Source of the DNA: Kutzneria kofuensis
GTDB lineage: Bacteria; Actinomycetota; Actinomycetes; Mycobacteriales; Pseudonocardiaceae
Assembly: GCF_014203355.1 (NCBI RefSeq)
Contig: NZ_JACHIR010000001.1
Location: forward strand, 3,350,038-3,414,037
DNA: 64,000 nucleotides
Direction: 5' to 3'
Shown here: positions 42,305 through 50,563 of the stretch, piece after piece
How the letters are laid out: every line of letters begins with the position of its first letter
Position numbering within the stretch: position 1 is the stretch's first letter
The notes under the pieces: generated by a model
Databases searched by the model: none
The model's input: the letters and a program-made list of their open reading frames with translations, nothing else
Told to the model about the DNA's origin: nothing
Program-made: the position numbers and the translations under genes

Positions 42305-42613
42305 ATGTCCACCGACACGGACAACGTCGTTGAGCTCCACTTTCAGTACGCCCAAAACGGCTACGTCATGACTGACGACACCTACGGCGAACAGGACGCC
42401 GATAGCGCGGTCGCGTTCACCCGTGACGGGTGCGCGTTCGTCGCCTGCGAACGCGCACCGCGCGGACGTTGGCGCATCGATTCCACCGACGGGGCGCCCA
42501 CTCCGGTGCCGCTGTCCGCCTACCGCTACCGATTCTCAACCCTGGCGGACGCTGCGGACTACGTCGCCAAGAAATGCGGCGCCACCGTCCACCGCGTCGA
42601 TTCCTGGATCTAA
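42305..42613 (+). CDS. small hypothetical protein
   Basis: 102 residues with AAGGGAG before the ATG. Aromatic- and Asp-rich (HFQYAQNGYVMTDDTYG) with a C-terminal DAADYVAKKCG segment. Acidic and probably cytosolic. It ends about 50 bp before a strong hairpin, so it is likely the last gene of a short transcription unit starting at 40405. Confidence 0.55.
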   Translation: MSTDTDNVVELHFQYAQNGYVMTDDTYGEQDADSAVAFTRDGCAFVACERAPRGRWRIDSTDGAPTPVPLSAYRYRFSTLADAADYVAKKCGATVHRVDSWI

Positions 42614-42662
42614 CTACAGTCCAACTCGCCCGGACATGTCACCGATAGTCAGCCCCGTTTCT

Positions 42663-42687
42663 CGGCGCCCGTTCACGACGGGCGCCG
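42663..42687 (+). terminator. candidate terminator hairpin
   Basis: CGGCGCCCG at 42663-42671 pairs perfectly with CGGGCGCCG at 42679-42687 around a 7-nt loop. No T-run follows, which is common for actinomycete terminators. Confidence 0.6.
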
Positions 42688-42803
42688 CGCAGCTCTCACC
42701 CGCGCGCAACGGTTGCAACGGCCTGATTTTCCGTTGCGGATTGTTCGACTCATCCGCGCGCACGTCATCACCACCGTTGCCGAATCAGTAAAGGAGCTCA
42801 ACC

Positions 42804-43373
42804 ATGTTCGTGTACGGCGTGTCCCTCACCGATATTCACCACGTCGTACGCGACGTGTCCAGCGCGCTCTACGACGGAAACATCACCGTGCGCACGGGCG
42901 AGGATCGCAGCAACCGCGCCGGCCCCCGCGCCACGTTCACCCTCCGCGCCACCGACACGGCCGGTTCCGGTGCCAAGGGAAGCGCGTCCGCGTTCGGCAA
43001 GGGCACCGGCCCGAACGGCAGGCGCCGCACGATTTCGGCGTGTTGGCACGCCCACTACGACGTGTTGGCCGAGTTGTTCGCCCGATTCCCGGCCGCTCGT
43101 GTGGTCACCGCGATTGCCACCTACACCGCGCCAACCTTCCGTGACCGCGCGCTGGCTACCGCGTCCCGGAACGTCGGCAGTCAGTTGTACCCGGTGACCG
43201 CGCCGGACTGCTGCGAATGCGACCACTCCGACTACGTCGACACCTTCGACCAGGCCGCCAGCACCGGTTACGTCGACGACTTCGACTGGATGCCGTCGGG
43301 CGACGCGATGCGCCCGAACACGGACGTCGACTACTTCCTTGATCAGCTCGACCGCGTGCTCGCCGAACAGTGA
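42804..43373 (+). CDS. hypothetical protein of mobile element
   Basis: 189 residues, with AAGGAG before the ATG. The central part (ISACWHAHYDVLAELFARFPAARVVTA) and a pair of cysteines in TAPDCCECDHSDYVD are the only notable features; the CCEC cluster might bind metal. The C-terminus is acidic. Family not recognised. Confidence 0.6.
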   Translation: MFVYGVSLTDIHHVVRDVSSALYDGNITVRTGEDRSNRAGPRATFTLRATDTAGSGAKGSASAFGKGTGPNGRRRTISACWHAHYDVLAELFARFPAARVVTAIATYTAPTFRDRALATASRNVGSQLYPVTAPDCCECDHSDYVDTFDQAASTGYVDDFDWMPSGDAMRPNTDVDYFLDQLDRVLAEQ

Positions 43374-43434
43374 CCCCCTTTCCCATCACCTCCGCACATT
43401 CACGCAATTCGACCGACGAAAGCGAGCACCCACA

Positions 43435-44310
43435 ATGACCACCGACCACCCGACCACACTGGACACACTGCGCGCGGAACTCGACCGGGAACGCGCACGA
43501 GCCGAGTCTCTGGAGACGGTGAACCGCGTGCAGGCCGCCAGCCTCACCAGCGTCGCCAGGCTCGCGGAGGAACTCCGCTGCCAGGTCGCCGACCTGCACG
43601 ACGACGCACTGAGCTCGCACCCCATGCCGGTGCAGGGCCTGCGCAACGTCACCGGCCGCATGAACGGCTTGGCGGACACCTTGAGCCGCGCGGCACGCGG
43701 CTACTCCGGCGCCCGGACCACAGACATGATCTACCCGACCGTGGACGACGACCTCCGCGCACACGGGTGGACGCCCCGACCGGACCGGGGCCTGGACGGC
43801 GTGTTGCCGCCGATCCCGATCACCGAGCTGGGCGACCGGCGCGGCTATGCGCGCGGCTGGCATCGCGGCCCGCAGTGGATCACGTTGTGGTTCACCGGGC
43901 CGTGCGCACTGGCCTACGCGGACAGCAGCGACCACGGCCGGCTCACCGACGCCGACGCCGTGCGCGCCGTGATCACCTCCCGCCGGCCGTTGTCCGCGGA
44001 CGCACTGGCCGAATGGGCAGCGACCCGGCAGGAAGCACACACCGCGCCGTTCGACGCCTCGTACGTCCGGGTGTTCGCGCACCTGCGGTCGTCCTGGGGC
44101 GGGGGCCTGGTCGTCGATGACCGATGCGACGAACACGGCGCCCCCGCGCCCAACGGGCCCGGTCAGCGCTCCGTGTGGGCCTGCCCAAGCGACCCCGATT
44201 TCCGGCTCTCCGTCTGGGGAATCGGCAACGAACCGGCCCACGTCCGCTACTGGGCCGGGCCCGTGGCCGACATGGCCCACCTGGTCCAGATCACCGGCCA
44301 CTGCCGCTGA
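43435..44310 (+). CDS. hypothetical protein with N-terminal coiled coil
   Basis: 291 residues from the ATG at 43435. The first 60 residues (LDTLRAELDRERARAESLETV) form a clear coiled coil. The rest is a Trp- and His-rich alpha/beta region without known motifs (GYARGWHRGPQWITLWFTG). It is followed by an inverted repeat at 44330. Confidence 0.62.
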   Translation: MTTDHPTTLDTLRAELDRERARAESLETVNRVQAASLTSVARLAEELRCQVADLHDDALSSHPMPVQGLRNVTGRMNGLADTLSRAARGYSGARTTDMIYPTVDDDLRAHGWTPRPDRGLDGVLPPIPITELGDRRGYARGWHRGPQWITLWFTGPCALAYADSSDHGRLTDADAVRAVITSRRPLSADALAEWAATRQEAHTAPFDASYVRVFAHLRSSWGGGLVVDDRCDEHGAPAPNGPGQRSVWACPSDPDFRLSVWGIGNEPAHVRYWAGPVADMAHLVQITGHCR

Positions 44311-44329
44311 CCTCCGTCTCTCCTTTCCC

Positions 44330-44363
44330 GCCGGTCGGCCGTCCCCGTCGACGGTCGGCCGGC
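44330..44363 (+). terminator. candidate terminator hairpin
   Basis: The arms 44330-44343 and 44350-44363 pair at 12 of 14 positions; the two others are G-U compatible in RNA. The loop is 6 nt. It lies 20 bp after the preceding stop codon. Confidence 0.5.
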
Positions 44364-44450
44364 GCCCCGTCGTGCGCCGGTTGCCGCCGCACCTCACCAC
44401 CAGTTCGGCCGGCGCGTCTCGGGCTGGCCGCCGACCCACGGGAGAACTCC

Positions 44451-45035
44451 ATGACCACCCTCGACCTCGCGCACACCGTCGCCGAGCACCTCGGAACCGG
44501 GTGGCGCGCCTACACCGGCAAGGCCGACGACGGCTCGGAAGCACACCTCGCCGGACCGAACGATCAGGTCCTCGACCTGATCGACGGCACCACCACCGGC
44601 CGCAAGACCGACCAGGGCCGATTGATCATCACCGGTCACCTCGGCTTCCTGCGCAACCACGTCCCACAGGACCACAAGCAGGACCACAAGATCACCGTCG
44701 ACCAGGGCAAATCGCCCGACATGATCGCCCACGAGATCCGGCGCCGGCTGCTGCCGAACTACGAGGCCGCGCTGCACGCGGCCTGGGACGAGAAGCACGC
44801 CAGCGACGGCATCGCCGCCGCCCGCGAGCAACTCGCCGCGACCGTCGCGGCCCGCCTGGGCGTACAGCGCCGAGACCAGGCCACCGACTTCCACTTCGGC
44901 ACGGTCGACGCAGGCGTCCACGGACGCGTCTGCGTGCGCTCGGGCGCGTCCGACTCGGTGTTCACCGTCCGCGTCCCGCACGACCGGGTGGCCGAGTTCG
45001 CCCGGCTGCTGGCCACCTTCGGACACCTCACTTGA
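44451..45035 (+). CDS. hypothetical protein
   Basis: 194 residues with GGGAGAA seven bases before the ATG. Two half-domains: an N-terminal part with LVDLIDG-like strands (DQVLDLIDGTTTG) and a helical middle (PDMIAHEIRRRLLPNYEAAL) followed by a short alpha/beta tail. No family assigned. The C-terminus is followed directly by a perfect hairpin. Confidence 0.6.
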   Translation: MTTLDLAHTVAEHLGTGWRAYTGKADDGSEAHLAGPNDQVLDLIDGTTTGRKTDQGRLIITGHLGFLRNHVPQDHKQDHKITVDQGKSPDMIAHEIRRRLLPNYEAALHAAWDEKHASDGIAAAREQLAATVAARLGVQRRDQATDFHFGTVDAGVHGRVCVRSGASDSVFTVRVPHDRVAEFARLLATFGHLT

Positions 45036-45041
45036 TCACCT

Positions 45042-45079
45042 CCGGCCGTTCGAGCCGCCTCCGGTGGCCGAACGGCCGG
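45042..45079 (+). terminator. candidate terminator hairpin
   Basis: CCGGCCGTTCG (45042-45052) and CGAACGGCCGG (45069-45079) form a perfect 11-bp stem with a 16-nt loop, starting 6 bp after the stop codon. Confidence 0.6.
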
Positions 45080-45131
45080 CCTACGCATTCCCGATTCCGC
45101 TCGTCACCGGCCTGAAGGGACCGATGCCGCC

Positions 45132-45719
45132 ATGACCACCTCCTTCACCGCCCCCGTGGCGGACATCCTCGACTGCGGCCACCCGCCCACCCCGGACCCC
45201 AGCGGGGTCGGCACCGGCCGCGCGATCGACCCCACCACCGGCGCCACGAGCTGCTACCCGTGCTCGGACGAACGCGAACGCCACGCGATGACCCGCGCAA
45301 ACACGTTCGTCGCCTACGTGTCCTCGACCGGTCACGCGCTGACCACATGGCCCGGCGGGCACCTGGCCACGATCGACCCCCACGACGTCCACCAGGTCGG
45401 CCGGCGCACCTACACCCCGTCCGGCGGGATGTGGACCCGCTACGTCTGGCACGCCACCGACGTCGACGGAGGCCGCTGGGCCGGCGTCAACGGCGGCCCT
45501 GGCCTCGTCATCCGCGTCCACCGGTTGCGCGCGTGCACCTGGCAAACCGAGTTCGGCGACGGCCGACCCCCGCGCTACTGCCACCGCCGCGCCACCCACG
45601 CCGGCCAGGGCGGCGCCTTCGACCTCTACTGCCGCTCCCACGCTCGCCAGGTCTTCGACCTCTACGGCTGGACCACCACCGCCCTGCCACCCCGCGCACT
45701 CGCCCAGACCCGCGCCTGA
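45132..45719 (+). CDS. hypothetical protein with several Cys/His pairs
   Basis: 195 residues. Possible metal-binding residues occur in ILDCGHPPTP, CYPCSDER, LRACTWQTEF and RYCHRRATH-CRSHARQ. The CGHP...CYPC arrangement resembles small zinc ribbons seen in phage and plasmid proteins. No catalytic motif is apparent. Confidence 0.6.
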   Translation: MTTSFTAPVADILDCGHPPTPDPSGVGTGRAIDPTTGATSCYPCSDERERHAMTRANTFVAYVSSTGHALTTWPGGHLATIDPHDVHQVGRRTYTPSGGMWTRYVWHATDVDGGRWAGVNGGPGLVIRVHRLRACTWQTEFGDGRPPRYCHRRATHAGQGGAFDLYCRSHARQVFDLYGWTTTALPPRALAQTRA

Positions 45720-45751
45720 ACCCGCGCCACCACACCGAAAGGGGAGTCCTC

Positions 45752-46309
45752 GTGTTCGTGAAGTTCTACGACCGCCTCGACCTGTCACGGGCCCACCTGG
45801 ACGACGTGCTCACCGTGCCCGCCAACCGCGCCAAGGCGCTCGACGTGGCACGGGCCCGCCACCTTCCGCGCCAGTCGCTCACCCGCGCGACCACCCGCAT
45901 GGGCCTCTGGGTCTACGTCTTCCAACTCGGCGCCGACGCCCAGCTCGGCACGGTCACCCTGGCCGGCGCCGAGCCCGGACCCGAGAACGTGGTCACGCTG
46001 CCGGTCCGCCAGCTCGACCACTACACCACCCCCGGCATGCCGTTGACCGAGATGGCCGGGCTGCTGGCCGCGGTCGCCGAGGACTACCCGCCCACCGCGC
46101 TGACCGCGCTGCTGGCCGACAGCCTCACCAAGGTCCTCGACCTGTGGGCCGACGCCCGCCGCACCGGCCGGCCCACGATCGACATCCGCGACCTCGACCG
46201 CGCCGTCACCAGCGAACTCGCCCCCGCCATCCGCGCCTGGCGCACCGGCGACGCCTTGCCACGCCCCCGCCTGGCCGACACGGCCTGGCCCGAACCCGTT
46301 CCGAGGTGA
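45752..46309 (+). CDS. hypothetical protein
   Basis: 185 residues from a GTG preceded by AAAGGGGAG. The sequence has a MPLTEMAGLLAAVAEDYPPTALTALLADSL helical stretch and no cysteines. Family not recognised. It ends 6 bp before the next gene. Confidence 0.6.
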   Translation: MFVKFYDRLDLSRAHLDDVLTVPANRAKALDVARARHLPRQSLTRATTRMGLWVYVFQLGADAQLGTVTLAGAEPGPENVVTLPVRQLDHYTTPGMPLTEMAGLLAAVAEDYPPTALTALLADSLTKVLDLWADARRTGRPTIDIRDLDRAVTSELAPAIRAWRTGDALPRPRLADTAWPEPVPR

Positions 46310-46315
46310 ACCACC

Positions 46316-47131
46316 ATGCCCATCGACGACCCCACGACCGCAACCCCGTCCGAGATCGACGAAGAGCTCGCCCGGCTCGGTATCGAGCACGCCAAGGCCA
46401 CCGACACCGTCAACGGGCTCACCGCCCGCGTCCGCCGTCTGGTGAACGACGGCATGGACGAGTACGCGACCGAGTTGCAGCCCCGGATCGAGCAGGCCCG
46501 CCAGACGATCGCCGAGTGCGAGGCCGCCGCGCGCCCCCTCGATGCGGAGTTCGAACGCCGAGGCGGCTGGACCCGCGCCTGGCTGGTCCTCAACACCGGC
46601 GGCCACGTCCACCGCACCATGCAGTGCCGAACGTGCTTCCCGTCCACCCGATTCGCCTGGCTCACCCAGCTCTCCGGGCACGACGAGACCGAGATCGTCG
46701 AGCAGGCCGGCAAGGCCGCGTGCACCGAGTGCTACCCCAGCGCGCCGGTCGAGGTCCGCAACCGGCCCAGCCGGATCAAGACCCCCGAGCAACTCGCGCG
46801 GGAAGCGGAGAAGGCCGAACGCGCGAAAGCCAAGGCCGCCAAAGCGATCACCGCACCCGACGGAACGCCCTTGCGCACCAATCAATACGGGCAGATCGAC
46901 ACCGAGTTCACCGCGCGGCGCTCCTACATCGACGCGCTGTCCTACGCCCGGCTCCTGACCAAGCGCAACGTCGCATTCCACCGCGACACCATCGCCGAGT
47001 ACCACAAGGATGCGCAGCTCATCCTGGCCGCGCTCGCCGCCAAACACGGCCGGACCGAGGACGACCTGCGCGCCGAACTGGCGCCCAAGGTCGAAGCCAA
47101 GTGGAACCGCGAACACCGCAACTGGAGCTAA
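46316..47131 (+). CDS. hypothetical protein with coiled coil and zinc-binding motif
   Basis: 271 residues. An N-terminal helical pair (about 10-80) is followed by HVHRTMQCRTCFPSTRF and KAACTECYPS: two CxxC pairs separated by 30 residues, a treble-clef or zinc-ribbon-like site. A highly charged Lys/Ala/Glu helix follows (AREAEKAERAKAKAAK). Proteins of this build are found in actinomycete phages and plasmids, with no known function. It might bind nucleic acid. Confidence 0.65.
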   Translation: MPIDDPTTATPSEIDEELARLGIEHAKATDTVNGLTARVRRLVNDGMDEYATELQPRIEQARQTIAECEAAARPLDAEFERRGGWTRAWLVLNTGGHVHRTMQCRTCFPSTRFAWLTQLSGHDETEIVEQAGKAACTECYPSAPVEVRNRPSRIKTPEQLAREAEKAERAKAKAAKAITAPDGTPLRTNQYGQIDTEFTARRSYIDALSYARLLTKRNVAFHRDTIAEYHKDAQLILAALAAKHGRTEDDLRAELAPKVEAKWNREHRNWS

Positions 47132-47173
47132 TCACTCCCGGCAGGCAACCCGTTCTCGCGAAAGGACTCACCG

Positions 47174-47557
47174 ATGCTTCTGGTCGAAACGCTGGAAGAC
47201 CTGGTGCACAACTACCTCGAAAACCCCACTCGGCCCGGCTCGGCCGTCGGCAAGGTCAACGCGCAAGACCTGGTCAGCCACGTCGTGCAGCACCTCGCCG
47301 AGCGCGGGGTCGACGTGGGATTTCACGACGGCTCACGCCTTACCCTGCCGGGCAACGCGCCCCGGCGGCCGGAGCCCGAGCGGCACCGCCTTCCCCTGGT
47401 ACTCCAGGAAAACGACGACGGGCACGTCCGCATCTACTGCGACGGCCGCGACTGCGTCTGGTCCTGGCCGCTCTACCAGCAGGCGAGCGCGCAGACCAAC
47501 GGCGACACGATCACCACCGCTGTCGAGCATGCCATCCGGCGACACCGCCACTCCTGA
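47174..47557 (+). CDS. small hypothetical protein
   Basis: 127 residues, with GAAAGGA upstream of the ATG. The C-terminal half (VRIYCDGRDCVWSWPLYQQASAQT) has a CDGRDC pair and resembles a beta-rich fold. No known motif. It is followed by a perfect inverted repeat. Confidence 0.58.
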   Translation: MLLVETLEDLVHNYLENPTRPGSAVGKVNAQDLVSHVVQHLAERGVDVGFHDGSRLTLPGNAPRRPEPERHRLPLVLQENDDGHVRIYCDGRDCVWSWPLYQQASAQTNGDTITTAVEHAIRRHRHS

Positions 47558-47584
47558 CCACTCCGGCAACCAGCTACGCACCTC

Positions 47585-47634
47585 AGCGCGATGCCCTCCC
47601 CAGCACCAACTCACCACGGGGACGGCATCGCGCT
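47585..47634 (+). terminator. candidate terminator hairpin
   Basis: AGCGCGATGCC (47585-47595) pairs perfectly with GGCATCGCGCT (47624-47634); an inner CTCCCC/GGGGA pairing lengthens the stem. It lies 28 bp after a stop codon and 39 bp before the next start. Confidence 0.6.
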
Positions 47635-47672
47635 GCATGGGCTGATACACATCCGAAGGAGCCCGAACCGCC

Positions 47673-48104
47673 ATGACTACCAACGACATTCACGATGCCC
47701 GGCAACTCATCGCCGAGATCGACGTCCCCACGGAACGCCCGCGATGGGCGTGGTGGGCCCCCGGTGACGCCACCCGGTACCACGCCACGCTGATCAACGC
47801 AGCACCCAGCGCCAGCATGATCGGTCCCGCATCTGGCGGCACCTTCCGCGCTCTCGTGATCACGATCGACCTGTTCAGCTTGAGTCCCACCTCGATCGTG
47901 ATCCCGCGGCCCAACGCCGACCTAGACCGTTACACCGCCGAGGAATGGCTTTTCCGGCGGTTTCCTGGTGGCTGGTGGGCCGGTATCCGGCCGCTACTGG
48001 CCGCACTGGGCTGGACGCCCACGAGCGACCGCGACACCAACTACCGCAGCACGGACCACCGCGACATCACCACGGCGCAGCGCGGCCCAGACGCCGCCCG
48101 CTAG
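47673..48104 (+). CDS. small hypothetical protein
   Basis: 143 residues with GAAGGAG before the ATG. Trp-rich (PRWAWWAPGD, FPGGWWAG). No motif recognised. The C-terminal 25 residues are low-complexity. Confidence 0.55.
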   Translation: MTTNDIHDARQLIAEIDVPTERPRWAWWAPGDATRYHATLINAAPSASMIGPASGGTFRALVITIDLFSLSPTSIVIPRPNADLDRYTAEEWLFRRFPGGWWAGIRPLLAALGWTPTSDRDTNYRSTDHRDITTAQRGPDAAR

Positions 48105-48222
48105 CACCAGGCACCGCAGTTCACCGGCCACGCGGTCGGACCACCTACCCGCATCCACGCCACACCGGCCCGCGTCCGCGCGGGCCGGCGATGAGGGCCG
48201 GCCGCCTTCCGAGGAGATCATC

Positions 48223-48489
48223 ATGAACAGCACCGCCAACACCGATCTGTCTGTCGTCGCCGATACAACCAACCGTGCAGCCACCTTCGAGCCGATGACG
48301 AACGAGGACGAACGGCCGACGATCACCGTCGCCGGAGTCCACGTCGCGCTCTACGTCGACCCGGCCAGCCGGCAGGTCCGAGTTTCGATCGATCTCGACG
48401 ACACCGAGTCGTGGCTGCTGCGCAACGACAAGGACAGCACCGTTCCATTGCGCGTCTGCGTCCAGGGCGACGTCACGTTCGAGGGCTGA
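48223..48489 (+). CDS. small hypothetical protein
   Basis: 88 residues from the ATG with GAGGAG directly upstream. Mostly beta sequence (VAGVHVALYVDPASRQVRVSI). Acidic, probably cytosolic. Family not recognised. Confidence 0.55.
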   Translation: MNSTANTDLSVVADTTNRAATFEPMTNEDERPTITVAGVHVALYVDPASRQVRVSIDLDDTESWLLRNDKDSTVPLRVCVQGDVTFEG

Positions 48490-48603
48490 CAAACCGATCG
48501 CGCGAAGGTGGCCCGTGCTCGCGCCTTTCGCGCATTACCGGACAGCGCCACTGTTCGTCCACTCAGAACACCGAATCGCGTCACGTTGATGAAGGGGTGA
48601 CTC

Positions 48604-49854
48604 ATGCACGCGTCAACCATCGAAATGCCGGACCTCGCCGCCTATGACGTCATCCTCGTCAACAGCAGCGGCGGTAAGGACTCACAAGCAATGCTCGACG
48701 AGGTCTGCGTTCTCGCCGAGTCCGCGGGAGTTCTCGATCGCATCACGGTCCTGCACTGCGCGCTCGGCCACGTCGAGTGGCCCGGTACCAGTGAACTCGC
48801 CCGCGCCCAGGCTGAGCACTACGGGGTGCGCTACGAACAACGCCACCGCGAGCAAGGGCTGCTCCTCGACCAGGTTCGCCGCCGCGGGCGTTGGCCTTCG
48901 GCCTCGGCTCGCTACTGCACTTCGGACCAGAAGCGAGGTCCTGCAAGGAAACTCATCACGCAACTGGTCGCCGAGCTCGGTGATCTGGGCCGTCCGGCCC
49001 GCGTGCTGAACTGCATGGGCCTGCGCGCTGAGGAATCGCGGGCACGGCTGAAGAAGGCTCGTCTGAGCCGTGACGAGGCCGCCAGCAGCGGCCGACGCAC
49101 CGTCGACACCTGGCTTCCGATCCACGACTGGACCGAAACCCAGGTATGGCAACGCATCCATGCGTCCGGCGTGCCGTACCACCCAGCCTACGACCAGGGC
49201 ATGACCCGGCTGTCGTGCTCCCTCTGCGTACTTGCCAGCCGCGCGGATCTCGTTCGCGCCGCGCAACTACGCCCGGAACTGGCTGCTGAGTACGCCGAGC
49301 TGGAAGCCGAGATCGGGCACCGGTTCCGCAACGACCTGTCCATGGCCGACATCATCACCGCCGCCGCGCAAGCCACAACCGCGGAACGCACCGAGGAGGC
49401 AGCCACGATCGACCTCGGCGAGGGCCGACTGTGGTGGCCGAGGTTCGAGCGCCAGTCCGACCGTTACGGCACCGTGTTCCTGCTCACCGGCCCGGACGCC
49501 GAGGACTACGTCTCGTTCGACAACGCACCCGTCGGACAGCCGGGACGACTCGTCGCGATCGTGGTCGAGACCCGCCGCTCCGGCCACTGTGGCGACATCG
49601 CGCGGTCCCTCGCACCCGTCACGCCCTCGGTCGGTGAGGAGATCACGCTCGGCGCCGGTACGTTGTTCACCGACGCTGATGATGATCTCGGCGTACGCAC
49701 CGCCGTCGGCCTCGTGCCGGACGACGGCCGGGACACCGACTGGCTCGACCCGCGCGCCTTGTACCGCTGCCACAACCAGACCGTGCGGCTCGAACTCCGC
49801 ATCGGCAGCCACACCAACAAGCGCGCACGTGACACGACGTCACGCGCAGCCTGA
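48604..49854 (+). CDS. PP-loop ATP pyrophosphatase, PAPS-reductase-like
   Basis: 416 residues. The first 235 match the phosphoadenosine-phosphosulphate-reductase/DndC superfamily: PP-loop NSSGGKDSQAM at about 17-27, RYCTSDQKRGPARKL, NCMGLRAEESRARLKK and LSCSLCVLASRADL. The last 150 residues are an unrecognised acidic domain. Such proteins adenylate or thiolate a substrate using ATP and are frequent in phages and mobile elements; DndC acts in DNA phosphorothioation. No DndD/E or Ssp partner is nearby, so the chemistry here is open. Confidence 0.78.
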   Translation: MHASTIEMPDLAAYDVILVNSSGGKDSQAMLDEVCVLAESAGVLDRITVLHCALGHVEWPGTSELARAQAEHYGVRYEQRHREQGLLLDQVRRRGRWPSASARYCTSDQKRGPARKLITQLVAELGDLGRPARVLNCMGLRAEESRARLKKARLSRDEAASSGRRTVDTWLPIHDWTETQVWQRIHASGVPYHPAYDQGMTRLSCSLCVLASRADLVRAAQLRPELAAEYAELEAEIGHRFRNDLSMADIITAAAQATTAERTEEAATIDLGEGRLWWPRFERQSDRYGTVFLLTGPDAEDYVSFDNAPVGQPGRLVAIVVETRRSGHCGDIARSLAPVTPSVGEEITLGAGTLFTDADDDLGVRTAVGLVPDDGRDTDWLDPRALYRCHNQTVRLELRIGSHTNKRARDTTSRAA

Positions 49855-49913
49855 CAGGCCGGCAGTCGAGTCCGACGCGGGCTAGTCGCCTGGCCGTCAT
49901 TCACCCACCTTCA

Positions 49914-49949
49914 GCGTCGCGCACGGGCTTTCGCGTGCGTGCGCGACGC
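49914..49949 (+). terminator. candidate terminator hairpin
   Basis: GCGTCGCGCACG (49914-49925) pairs perfectly with CGTGCGCGACGC (49938-49949), a 12-bp stem with a 12-nt loop, between the PP-loop gene and the next ATG. Confidence 0.62.
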
Positions 49950-49979
49950 CATAACCCCATGGAGACAGGAGAAAGGATC

Positions 49980-50507
49980 ATGAACGACGTCACCGTGCCC
50001 CCGATCCCGTTGTCGCTACAGCACCTCCCGACCGTGGGCGGTCTCGTCGTGCCCTGGATCACGCCCCGCACGACCGACGGTCGATACCTGTTCGGCTCGG
50101 TCGACCGCGAACGAATGGGCCGCGCCTTGCTCAACCGGTGGTGCGGAGTATGTGGCCTGCCACTGGAGCACCGCGCCGTGCTGATGATGCGACTGTCCGA
50201 CCTACCACGGCAGTGCACGAGCGAGCCAGCGCTACACCCGTGGTGCGCCGCGTACACCAGCGAGTCCTGCCCGATGATCGGCGGACGACTGGAGCACTAT
50301 CGCTCGTCCCTGCCGCGGCTGGACACGAACATGCTGTCAGCGCCCGACGCGGCGGCCCGCCAAGGCGCTGCTGCCGAACCGTGGTTCGCCGTGTGGCTCG
50401 CCGGCTATCGAGTCATCACTGACCACGGCAACCTTGCCGCCTCCTACGCCGGTACGCGACCCCTGCGGATCCGGCCTATCACCTGGCGTCTGCCCAGCAT
50501 CTTCTAA
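49980..50507 (+). CDS. hypothetical protein with Cys pairs
   Basis: 175 residues with GAAAGGA before the ATG. Features: LLNRWCGVCGLPLEH, then QCTSEPALHPWCAAYTSESCP. The CGVCG plus His/Cys set resembles a zinc-finger protein of actinomycete phages. It lies between the two PP-loop genes, 56 bp before the second, and may act with them. Confidence 0.6.
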   Translation: MNDVTVPPIPLSLQHLPTVGGLVVPWITPRTTDGRYLFGSVDRERMGRALLNRWCGVCGLPLEHRAVLMMRLSDLPRQCTSEPALHPWCAAYTSESCPMIGGRLEHYRSSLPRLDTNMLSAPDAAARQGAAAEPWFAVWLAGYRVITDHGNLAASYAGTRPLRIRPITWRLPSIF

Positions 50508-50563
50508 CCACCGCAACCGACCCACGCCGACTGTCCCGTAACGACATCATCACGGAGGACTAC

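Noticed and set aside
45785-47116. 443-codon minus-strand frame across the small-gene block
   Set aside because: It lies opposite three plus-strand genes with ribosome-binding sites and consists mostly of Gly/Val/Ala/Arg-rich sequence.
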